From the NCBI GenBank assembly GCA_031390755.1, contig JANMTS010000180.1, forward strand, positions 3,636 through 67,635: DNA of 64,000 bases, written 5' to 3'. Of the stretch, positions 1-6,282 are shown in pieces. Numbering within the stretch: position 1 is the first letter of the stretch; every line of letters begins with the position of its first letter. A program made the position numbers and the translations under genes. The DNA comes from DATMER01 sp031390755 (GTDB lineage: Bacteria > Acidobacteriota > Thermoanaerobaculia > Multivoradales > UBA5704). Below the pieces are notes generated by a model. It saw only the letters and a program-made list of their open reading frames with translations, made no database searches and was not told where the DNA came from.

Positions 1-116
1 CAGGGGACTTCATTCTGGTCGAGCTTGTGCCGGCACGGGCTCAGGTCCAGGTGATAGGCCGAGAGCCGGCGCATCTCGGGCCGGACCAGGGACACGGGAT
101 CGATCGGCCGGATCAT
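1..116 (-). CDS. hisC: Histidinol-phosphate aminotransferase, N-terminal fragment (runs off window)
   Basis: Only the first 38 codons are present; the gene continues past base 1. The peptide begins MIRPIDPVSLVRPEMRRL and reaches LDQNEVP, which matches the LDQNENP entry motif of HisC just before the PLP-domain fold. HisC transfers the amino group from glutamate to imidazole-acetol phosphate in histidine synthesis. Its ATG overlaps the TGA of hisD (ATGA), so it is translationally coupled as the fifth gene of the aroDE-hisZGDC operon. Identity rests on this short motif and on operon context. Confidence 0.82.
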   Translation of the reverse strand, partial: MIRPIDPVSLVRPEMRRLSAYHLDLSPCRHKLDQNEVP

Positions 117-1405
117 CCGAGCCTCCGTCTCGCCGACGCCGCGTGAGCGGGCAGGCCTTCGGCGTCGGCCAGGGTGGCCGCGGCCGACGCCCGATGGGCC
201 GCCGCAGCCGGGGTGAACCGGATCACGTGGCTGCGCCGCAGGAAGTCCTCGACGCCCAACGACGAGGCGAAGCGGGCGCTGCCGCAGGTGGGAAGCACGT
301 GGCTCGGGCCGGCGATGTAGTCGCCGAACACCTCCGGTGTCGCGGCCCCCAGAAAGATGGCGCCGGCCGACTCCACCCGCGGCGCCAGCGCCTCGGCCCG
401 CTCTCCCACGAGTTGAAGGTGCTCCGGCGCGATCCGCTCGACCAGGGCCAGCGCCTCTTCCAGATCGCGGACGACGAGCGCCGCACCGAAGCGTTCCAGG
501 GAGGCCCGGGCCGTCGTCCCGGTCGAGAGCCCGCGCAGCTGCGACTCCGTCTCCCGGGCCACCCGCTTGGCCAGCTTCGCATCCGTGACGATCAACACCG
601 CCGCGGCCAGCGGGTCGTGCTCCGCCTGGGCGAGCAGGTCGGCCGCCAGGAGCGCGGGATCCGAGTCGGCATCCGCCACGATCAGCACCTCGCTCGGCCC
701 GGCGATGCCGTCGATGGCCACGTCGCCGACCACCAGCTTCTTCGCAGCAGTCACCCAGGCGCTCCCCGGACCGACGATCTTGTCGACTCTCCGGATCGTC
801 TCCGTGCCGTAGGCGAAGGCGGCCACGGCGTGCGCGCCGCCCATCCCCCAGACTTCCGAGACTCCCAGCCGTTCCAGCGTGTAGCGCAGGGCGGCGTTCG
901 ACCGGTACGAGCCGAGCGGCGTGGCCACCGCGATCTCGCCCACGCCGGCCAGCCGCGCGGGGACGACCGTCATCACGACCGTCGACGGATAGGCCGCCCG
1001 TCCTCCGGGGACGTAGATCCCGACGCGCCGCAACGGCTGGATGCGCTCGTCCAGCACGACCCCGTCCTCGTCCTCCAGCCGGTACCCGCTCCGGACCTGC
1101 GGCAGGTGGAACCGCTCCACGGCCGCGATGGCCCGCTCCAGCGCTTCGGCGAAGCCGGCGGGCAGATCCCCGGATTCGGCGGAACCGTGCAAAGCCAGAT
1201 CCGTGACGGCGACAGCGTCCGCTCCATCGAGCCGGCGCGCGAAGTCCAGAAGGGCGCGGTCCCCCTTCCGGCGGACCTTCTCCACGATGCGCGCCGCCTT
1301 GCGCAGCGTCGTCTCGTCCAGGACTCCCTCGCCCCGGCGGACCAGCCGCTCGACGGCGCGCCGTCCGGCGCGGGAATCCGCATCGACCACGGTGAGAGCG
1401 CTCAC
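113..1405 (-). CDS. hisD: Histidinol dehydrogenase
   Basis: The 430-residue protein is the family's normal length. It catalyses the last two NAD-dependent oxidations from histidinol to histidine in the cytoplasm, using zinc. Visible signatures are VDKIVGPGSAWV, GIAGPSEVLIVAD, the Q-AEHDP zinc/catalytic segment, ERIAPEHLQL with the Glu-His pair, and the C-terminal GDYIAGPSHVLPT with its conserved His. The start is a GTG at 1405, overlapping the hisG stop as GTGA. Longer in-frame extensions upstream only read through hisG in another frame. It lies between hisG and hisC in a tightly coupled operon. Confidence 0.96.
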   Translation of the reverse strand: MSALTVVDADSRAGRRAVERLVRRGEGVLDETTLRKAARIVEKVRRKGDRALLDFARRLDGADAVAVTDLALHGSAESGDLPAGFAEALERAIAAVERFHLPQVRSGYRLEDEDGVVLDERIQPLRRVGIYVPGGRAAYPSTVVMTVVPARLAGVGEIAVATPLGSYRSNAALRYTLERLGVSEVWGMGGAHAVAAFAYGTETIRRVDKIVGPGSAWVTAAKKLVVGDVAIDGIAGPSEVLIVADADSDPALLAADLLAQAEHDPLAAAVLIVTDAKLAKRVARETESQLRGLSTGTTARASLERFGAALVVRDLEEALALVERIAPEHLQLVGERAEALAPRVESAGAIFLGAATPEVFGDYIAGPSHVLPTCGSARFASSLGVEDFLRRSHVIRFTPAAAAHRASAAATLADAEGLPAHAASARRRLG

Positions 1406-2028
1406 GACACTACCTCCGCCGCCTCGAGGCGGCCGATCCAATCGTTGAATAGAACCCGGTGACGCTGGAACGAGGCCCGGTTCAGCACCAGGCACGCCGA
1501 CACCTCCGCGACGGTCTTGATCTCCACCAACCCATTCTCGGTCAGCGTCCGTCCGGTCTGGACGATGTCCAGCGCCAGCTCCGCGAGATGGAGCAGCGGC
1601 GCCAGCTCGATCGAGCCGGAGAGCTTCACGATCTCGGCTCCCCAGGGTTGCTCGGCAAGGAACCGGCGGGCCGTGTTCGGGTACTTGGTCGCCAGGCGCA
1701 CCTGGCCGCCCGGCTCCGGCACGGATTCGGCCGAGCGGCCGATCAAGGACATCCGCGACCGCCCAGCCCGCAGGCGGACCGGTATCAGCAGGTCGCCGTC
1801 CACCTCGGCCAGCACGTCGCTGCCGACGATGCCGCAGTCCGCCACGCCATGCTCCACGTAAAGCGGCAGATCCCAGTCCTTGAGGGACAGGATCTCGACC
1901 CCCTCGGCCAGGCGGGTGCGCAGGCTGCGGCCGGTCGGATCGAGCCCGAGCAGCGGGATGCCCGCGGTGCGGAACGCGGCCAGCGCCGGCTCCAGGTTGC
2001 GTCCCTTGGGGAGGGCCATGCGGATCAT
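1402..2028 (-). CDS. hisG: ATP phosphoribosyltransferase, short form
   Basis: At 208 residues this is the short HisG (HisG-S), which lacks the C-terminal regulatory ACT-like domain of long HisG. It condenses ATP and PRPP in the first committed step of histidine synthesis and needs HisZ for activity and feedback control. Typical features are MALPKGR at the N terminus, the periplasmic-binding-protein-like fold signature GVADCGIVGSDVL, ATKYPNTAR, and the PRPP-loop-like DIVQTGRTLTENGL. Its ATG overlaps the hisZ stop (ATGA), so the two subunits are coupled and probably made in near-equal amounts. Confidence 0.96.
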   Translation of the reverse strand: MIRMALPKGRNLEPALAAFRTAGIPLLGLDPTGRSLRTRLAEGVEILSLKDWDLPLYVEHGVADCGIVGSDVLAEVDGDLLIPVRLRAGRSRMSLIGRSAESVPEPGGQVRLATKYPNTARRFLAEQPWGAEIVKLSGSIELAPLLHLAELALDIVQTGRTLTENGLVEIKTVAEVSACLVLNRASFQRHRVLFNDWIGRLEAAEVVS

Positions 2029-3014
2029 CGCGGCCCCTTTCCCGCTTCAACCAGGCGATCGACGGATACCGAGAACCCGACCGCCGACACCTCCGCCCCC
2101 AGGGCGCGGAACATCCGGTCGTAGCGCCCGCCGCCGCCGATGGGAAGGGCCGAGGAGCCGGCAAAGGCACGGAAGACCAGTCCGTCGTAGTAGGAGCGCT
2201 CGCCCTGGCCTGCCGCCAGCCGCGGATCAAGGCCGTGGCGCGCGAACTCGGCCAGGTCGACGACCAATCGGACCTGCGGCACTGCCTCGGACAGCTCGGC
2301 GCACAGGGCGAGAAGCCCCCGCAGGCGTTGCGCGGCGGTCTCGCCGAGATCGTCCGGGTCCGCGGGCAGGCCGGTCTCCAGGACCGGGAGAAGCTTCGGA
2401 CAGCAGCGGCGCACAACGGCGCGCTCCCGCCTGGCGACCGCCGCGGCCACTTCCGCGGGATCCAGGCCAGAACCCGATACGGCGCCGTCGAGAAGCAACG
2501 CATCGAGAGCCCCCGCGAGGCCGAGCACCACCTGCACCGGCACGTCCTCGCCGACGCCGCTCGCCACGATCGCCTCCAGGAAGAGCCGGAGCACCTCGTG
2601 CTCGCCCGCCTCCCCGGCGACTCCGAGCAGCTCGGCGCCGAGTTGGAACAGCTCCCGCTGATGCCCGGCCCGCTCTTCTTCGTAGCGGATCACGTCGCCG
2701 CGGTAGAAGACCCGCAGCGGCAGGGGAAAGGCGCCGATCCGCGGCGCCAGGAGCCGCGCGAGCATGGGCGTGAAGTCGGCGCGCAGTGCGAGCTGCTCGC
2801 CGTCCCGGTCGATGAAGCGGTACAGCTCGCCGCGGCTGGCCGGCGTGAGCAGCGTCTCGTACGGCTCCAGGTAGTCGAGAATCGGCAAAATCACCTCGGC
2901 GTAGCCGGCGCCGATGACGCGGTCGACCAGGATCTGCTCCATCTCGCGGCGTCGCCGGGCGCTCTCGAAGAGCAGCGCGGCGACCCCGGTGGGAAGGGCG
3001 GCGGAGACCTTCAC
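2025..3014 (-). CDS. hisZ: ATP phosphoribosyltransferase regulatory subunit
   Basis: The 329-residue protein has a HisRS-like catalytic fold but no aminoacylation role. It binds HisG-S and provides histidine feedback. Class II synthetase-like motifs are visible: LALRADFTPMLAR (motif 2-like), VFYRGDVIRYEEERAGHQRELFQLGAELLG, and a C-terminal GGGRYDRMFRALG with VGFSVSVDRLV. The GTG start at 3014 overlaps the aroDE stop (GTGA). Earlier in-frame codons lie inside aroDE. Adjacent short HisG makes the regulatory-subunit call much more likely than a second HisRS; the real hisS is at 8.1-9.5 kb. Confidence 0.93.
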   Translation of the reverse strand: MKVSAALPTGVAALLFESARRRREMEQILVDRVIGAGYAEVILPILDYLEPYETLLTPASRGELYRFIDRDGEQLALRADFTPMLARLLAPRIGAFPLPLRVFYRGDVIRYEEERAGHQRELFQLGAELLGVAGEAGEHEVLRLFLEAIVASGVGEDVPVQVVLGLAGALDALLLDGAVSGSGLDPAEVAAAVARRERAVVRRCCPKLLPVLETGLPADPDDLGETAAQRLRGLLALCAELSEAVPQVRLVVDLAEFARHGLDPRLAAGQGERSYYDGLVFRAFAGSSALPIGGGGRYDRMFRALGAEVSAVGFSVSVDRLVEAGKGPR

Positions 3015-4597
3015 GGCTGCGTCTCCCGTTCGGACGCTCGTTCGGATCGACCCGGCAAACCGGCCACCCGGCGGGCGAGGTTCACGGGCAGCTCGCGGCC
3101 GGTCATCATCCGGAACTGCTGCACGGCCTGTCCGATCAACACCTCGCGGCCGTCGACCGTCACGGCCCCCCGCGCGGCGGCAGCACGCAGAAGCGGCGTC
3201 GGCTCGGAGCCGTAGACCATGTCGACCACCACCGCTCCCGGGCGCAGCGCGTCGACTGGAAACGGCAGGGCCTCTTCGTCCTGGCGCCCCAGGGAGGTGG
3301 CGTTGACCAGGATGTCGAAGCCGGAAGGATCGAGATCCTCCAGTGGCACGAACGGCAGCCCGAGGAGCGACGCCGCATGCAGGCCGCGCTCCCGGCCGCG
3401 GTTGAACAGCGTCACCTGCGCGCCGGCCGTCGAGAGTCCCGCCGCCGCCGAGCGCCCGGCCCCGCCGGTGCCCACCACGGCGGCGGCTCGACCCTCCACC
3501 GCTATGCCCCGGCCGCGCAACGGCAGCACCACGCCGTCCGGATCGGTGGCTTCGGCCTCCCACACGCCCTGGTTCCAGACCAGCGTGTTCGCGGCGCCGA
3601 TGAGCCCGGCGCGCGGGCTTTCGGCGCCCGCCACTGCCAGCGCGGCCTCTTTGTAGGGTGTGGTCACCGCGAGGCCCCGGATCGGCAGGCCGATCTCGTT
3701 CATGACCCCCGACTCCACCACCTCCAGCCAGAGGTCCCCGAACGACTCGCAATGAAATGGCAGGAACAGGGCCGGGATGCCCAGCTCGCGGTAGGCGGTG
3801 TTGTGGATTCGGGGGGACAGCGAGTGGGAGACGGGATTGCCGACGACGCCGAAGAGCGCCTCGACCGGCGGCAGGGAGGGCAGCCCGAAGTCCTCGATCA
3901 GCCGCCGGATCGTCGGCTGTCCGGGCGCCCCGGCGATCTCGCCGGCTGCGCCGTAGACTACGGGCGCGCCGAGCCTGGGGGCCACCAGGCGCGTCCAGGC
4001 GCCGCTCAATCCGGTGCAGAACGCGGTGACGTCCCGCCGCTCCAGCCCTTTCAGGAAGAGCAGCACCGACAGCTCCTCGCCGGGCTGGGCCGCGGCCGGA
4101 ACCAGCTTGTACAGCAGCGCGTCGACTGTGGCCATCTTCCGGAACGTGCTCTGCAGCCCGGAGAGCGGCGTAACCGGGCCATGCCAGGAGATCACCCGGC
4201 GCTCAGGCGGCACGGCCCGCAGCACGTCGGGCGTGAGATCCCGAGCCATCTCCAGGTCCACCAGGTCGTAGCGCGACGCCGCGTCGATCAGCCGGCGCCG
4301 GCGGCGCTCCGCCGAGATCTCGGCGGCGCCGCCCTCGGAGCGGCTGCGCAGCGTGTAGAGGAGCTTTCCCGGAAACGCCTTGCGCAGGGGAGCTGGATCG
4401 AGATCGCCGAGGAGGTCGGCACGCATCTCCAGCCAGTCGGCGGCGGTCAGGCCGGCAAGATCCTCCGAAGTCTCCGAAGTCTCCGAAGTTACCCCGGCAG
4501 CCCCGGCGGTCCGGTGAACGCGCAGGGGAGCCGTCAGGGTGGCGATCAGCGTCGCCCTGCTGGCGTCGGCGGCGGGGCCGGCGTTGAGTGTCTCCAA
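3011..4597 (-). CDS. aroDE: Fused 3-dehydroquinate dehydratase (type I) / shikimate dehydrogenase
   Basis: The 528-residue bifunctional protein carries out two successive shikimate-pathway steps. Residues 15-235 are a type I dehydroquinase: VISWHGPVTP holds the catalytic His near 139, and LLYKLVP holds the Schiff-base Lys near 164. Residues 247-515 are shikimate dehydrogenase: NPVSHSLSP, TTPYKEAAL, GAANTLVW and the NADP loop VVGTGGAGRSAA. Residues 38-45 are a small SET repeat. The start is a TTG at 4597 with GGAGG eight bases upstream; that Shine-Dalgarno lies in the 3' arm of the attenuator hairpin. The gene heads the his operon, which is unusual for a shikimate enzyme. Fused AroDE is familiar from plants and Chlamydia and occurs in other bacteria. 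Confidence 0.93.
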   Translation of the reverse strand: METLNAGPAADASRATLIATLTAPLRVHRTAGAAGVTSETSETSEDLAGLTAADWLEMRADLLGDLDPAPLRKAFPGKLLYTLRSRSEGGAAEISAERRRRRLIDAASRYDLVDLEMARDLTPDVLRAVPPERRVISWHGPVTPLSGLQSTFRKMATVDALLYKLVPAAAQPGEELSVLLFLKGLERRDVTAFCTGLSGAWTRLVAPRLGAPVVYGAAGEIAGAPGQPTIRRLIEDFGLPSLPPVEALFGVVGNPVSHSLSPRIHNTAYRELGIPALFLPFHCESFGDLWLEVVESGVMNEIGLPIRGLAVTTPYKEAALAVAGAESPRAGLIGAANTLVWNQGVWEAEATDPDGVVLPLRGRGIAVEGRAAAVVGTGGAGRSAAAGLSTAGAQVTLFNRGRERGLHAASLLGLPFVPLEDLDPSGFDILVNATSLGRQDEEALPFPVDALRPGAVVVDMVYGSEPTPLLRAAAARGAVTVDGREVLIGQAVQQFRMMTGRELPVNLARRVAGLPGRSERASERETQP

Positions 4598-4630
4598 AAC
4601 AAAAACCTCCTCCCGGACCCGGAAGGAGGC
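4596..4630 (-). terminator. Attenuator terminator before aroDE-his operon, overlapping the aroDE Shine-Dalgarno
   Basis: On the minus strand the arms CCTCCTTCCG and CGGGAGGAGG form a 10-bp stem (one G-U) with a 4-base loop, followed by TTTTTGTTTT. The T-run ends at the TTG start of aroDE. Because GGAGGAGG in the 3' arm is also the ribosome site of aroDE, folding would stop transcription and hide the start site as well. It lies 59 bases after the stop codon of a His-rich leader peptide, the layout of amino-acid attenuation. Confidence 0.85.
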
Positions 4631-4688
4631 GTTGTTGAGCGGTAGGTGGCTCTCGTCCCGGGCCGGCGATGCCGGGACGCGACCCGGC

Positions 4689-4781
4689 TCAGCTCAAGGC
4701 ATGATGAGGATGAGCATGGCCCCGCCAGGCACCCAGGGGCGCAGTGGCGGAAGCGGAACGAAGGTCGGTCGTCATGCTCAT
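4689..4781 (-). CDS. hisL: Histidine operon leader peptide (attenuation)
   Basis: A 30-codon ORF starts with ATG at 4781 and ends at TGA in 4689-4691. The C-terminal residues are WRGHAHPHHALS, so four CAT histidine codons fall within six codons. It sits between a strong promoter and a rho-independent terminator, directly ahead of aroDE-hisZGDC. By analogy with enterobacterial hisL, ribosome stalling at these codons when charged tRNA-His is scarce should favour an antiterminator. No good Shine-Dalgarno precedes the ATG; an in-frame GTG at 4790 and an ATG at 4775 are alternative starts. A CGTCCCGG/CCGGGACG stem lies between the peptide and the terminator and may be part of the switch. Confidence 0.8.
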   Translation of the reverse strand: MSMTTDLRSASATAPLGAWRGHAHPHHALS

Positions 4782-4843
4782 CAGTTTCACGTCGGTATCG
4801 TCGGTCTACACGGTTCTACGTACAGGCCTGACAGACGCCCGGG

Positions 4844-4872
4844 ATTACATCAGTCGCGTCCGGGGCTGTCAA
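4844..4872 (-). promoter_or_regulatory. Sigma70-type promoter of the aroDE-his operon
   Basis: The minus strand reads TTGACA (4872-4867), a 17-base spacer, then TGTAAT (4849-4844), with a TG one base before the -10 (extended -10). Transcription should start near 4837, giving a leader of about 240 bases before aroDE that contains the leader peptide and the terminator. Confidence 0.75.
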
Positions 4873-4902
4873 GGGCGGAATCAGGAGCCGGCAGAACCTG
4901 GC

Positions 4903-5328
4903 TCAAGCCGGGCGCTGGCCCGACTGCGCCTGCATCTCGGCGAAGCCCTCCGCGGCCTTCTGGACATCCTCGGGGAAGTCCGACATCTCCTGCACCTGCC
5001 GGATCTCAATGATCTCGTTCTCGGAACCCGGGCACCTCGACGCCCACTCGATCGCCTCTTCCCGGGAGCCCACGTTGATCATCCAGTAGCCGCCGAGCAC
5101 CTCCTTCGCCTCGGCGAAGGGCCCGTCCGTCACCGTGGGCTTACCGCCGGCGAACGACACCCGCGCGCCCATCGACGGGGGATGCAGCCCGTCGAGCGCG
5201 AGCAGAATGCCGGCCTTCTGCAAGGCCTCGTTGTACTTCATCATCTTCTCGACGCCCTTGGCGTCGGGCATGACTCCAGGCTCGGCGGTCTCGTACCCCT
5301 TGGGGATCATGAGCATCATGAATCGCAT
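4903..5328 (-). CDS. YCII / DGPF-domain protein
   Basis: The 141-residue cytosolic protein starts MRFMMLMIPKGYE and carries TDGPFAEAKEVLGGYWMI, the DGPF(A)E signature of the YCII-related family, usually written DGPFAETKE. Family members are small dimeric alpha-beta barrels with a likely catalytic His/Asp pair. Many are encoded near ECF sigma factors, but none is adjacent here. The ATG at 5328 is chosen because GAGGAG sits just upstream and the DGPF family starts here; the longer reading frame upstream is low-quality. The exact substrate is not known. Confidence 0.85.
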   Translation of the reverse strand: MRFMMLMIPKGYETAEPGVMPDAKGVEKMMKYNEALQKAGILLALDGLHPPSMGARVSFAGGKPTVTDGPFAEAKEVLGGYWMINVGSREEAIEWASRCPGSENEIIEIRQVQEMSDFPEDVQKAAEGFAEMQAQSGQRPA

Positions 5329-5559
5329 CGGTCGCTCCTCTCGGGTCGTGTCTTGGTCGTAATCACCGGCCGGGCTGTTTCGGCCGCACCGCGCGGCGTG
5401 TTCCCGGCCTCTGCAATCAAGACGAACGACGCGCCCGGAAATCGACAAGTCCCGGAAATTTCGATCAAGGCGGCTTGTCCTGCGTCTTGCCTTCAGGATA
5501 CCCTACGCGTAAACGTCGTCTCAAAGCAGAAGAGCTGGCCTTTCTTCATACCTTCCCGT

Positions 5560-5615
5560 GGACTGATCACGGACTGACTATTCCCTTGACGGACTAGTCC
5601 ACAAGAGGCATACTC
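5560..5615 (+). promoter_or_regulatory. Probable operator/promoter of the HigBA module
   Basis: The half-site GGACT occurs three times, at 5560, 5571 and 5591, spaced 11 and 20 bases, close to one and two helical turns. The last copy is part of the perfect palindrome GGACTAGTCC (5591-5600). TTGACG (5586-5591) and CATACT (5609-5614) are 17 bases apart. The -10-like box is only one base from the toxin ATG, so the real transcription start is uncertain. Toxin-antitoxin operons of this kind are normally repressed by the antitoxin. Confidence 0.5.
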
Positions 5616-5954
5616 ATGGTCGAAGTGCTCGGCACCACCGAGTTCGAGGAGTGGTTCCTGGGGCTCGGCAAGGCTGATGCCCGTGCTGTCGTTCGCGGCG
5701 TCGGGCTTCTTGAAGCGAAAGGCCTTGCCCTTGGATTCCCCTACTCGTCGGCTCTGGCCGGCAGCCGGTATGCCTTGCGCGAGTTGCGCATCCAGAGCTC
5801 GGGACGGCCGCTCCGGATCGTCTACGCCTTCGACACCCGCCGCGAGGCGCTGCTGATTCTGGGGGGCGACAAGACCGGGGACGATCGCTTCTATGACCGC
5901 ATCCTTCCGCAGGCCGAGAGGATCTGGGAGCGGCATCTGAAAGAGCTGAGTTGA
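5616..5954 (+). CDS. higB: RelE/HigB-family toxin (Gp49-like)
   Basis: The 112-residue protein begins VEVLGTTEFEEWFLGL and contains ELRIQSSGRPLRIVYAFD and LLILGGDKTGDDRFYDRILPQAERIW. This is the PF05973 HigB/Gp49 pattern with the conserved basic and aromatic residues of ribosome-dependent mRNA interferases. Toxin-first order with an XRE antitoxin 16 bases downstream is the usual HigBA layout. The ATG at 5616 has no clear Shine-Dalgarno. The module lies between the YCII gene and hutH and is on the opposite strand from both neighbours. Confidence 0.88.
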   Translation: MVEVLGTTEFEEWFLGLGKADARAVVRGVGLLEAKGLALGFPYSSALAGSRYALRELRIQSSGRPLRIVYAFDTRREALLILGGDKTGDDRFYDRILPQAERIWERHLKELS

Positions 5955-5970
5955 TTCAAAGGAGACCGAA

Positions 5971-6276
5971 ATGACGCCCAAGTCATGGTCAGACATCCGA
6001 TCTCAGAAATTCACCGCCGTCGAGCTCCGCAAGATCGACCAGGAGGTTGAGGACGAGCTGCTGGAGATCGATCTGCGAACTCTGCGGGAGGCCATGGGCC
6101 TCACCCAGGGGGAGCTGGCCCAGCGTGTCGAAATCACCCAGTCGCAGCTGTCGAAGATGGAGCGCCGGGAGGACCACCGGATCTCGACGCTCCGCCGGTA
6201 TGTTGAAGCCCTCGGCGGGAGCCTCGAGATCTGCGCGATCATCGACGGCCGCCGCGTGAAGCTCGCCGAGGGGTAG
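5971..6276 (+). CDS. higA: XRE-family antitoxin HigA
   Basis: The 101-residue protein has a helix-turn-helix at about residues 34-80: LREAMGLTQGELAQRVEITQSQLSKMERR, with the typical XRE TQ-ELA..V-ITQS-LS-ME pattern. The last part (VEALGGSLEICAIIDGRR) is the common tail of HigA-type antitoxins. It should bind and neutralise the upstream toxin and repress the operator before it. The sequence AAAGGAGACC precedes the ATG at good distance. Its stop is six bases from the hutH stop; the two genes converge. Confidence 0.88.
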   Translation: MTPKSWSDIRSQKFTAVELRKIDQEVEDELLEIDLRTLREAMGLTQGELAQRVEITQSQLSKMERREDHRISTLRRYVEALGGSLEICAIIDGRRVKLAEG

Positions 6277-6282
6277 TAGGGT

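Noticed and set aside
113..2503. 796-codon frame spanning hisD and part of hisG/hisZ
   Set aside because: Only the hisD part is conserved; the extension is the wrong frame of hisG and hisZ. The GTG at 1405 gives the normal HisD length.
2025..3014. A second histidyl-tRNA synthetase
   Set aside because: Adjacent short-form HisG and the overall HisZ pattern make the regulatory subunit the better call.
4596..4872. T-box or riboswitch before aroDE
   Set aside because: No T-box specifier/UGGN antiterminator bulge was seen and a His-rich leader peptide explains the arrangement better.
5493..5996. 167-codon frame antisense to the HigB gene
   Set aside because: The plus-strand toxin and antitoxin match known families; the antisense frame does not.
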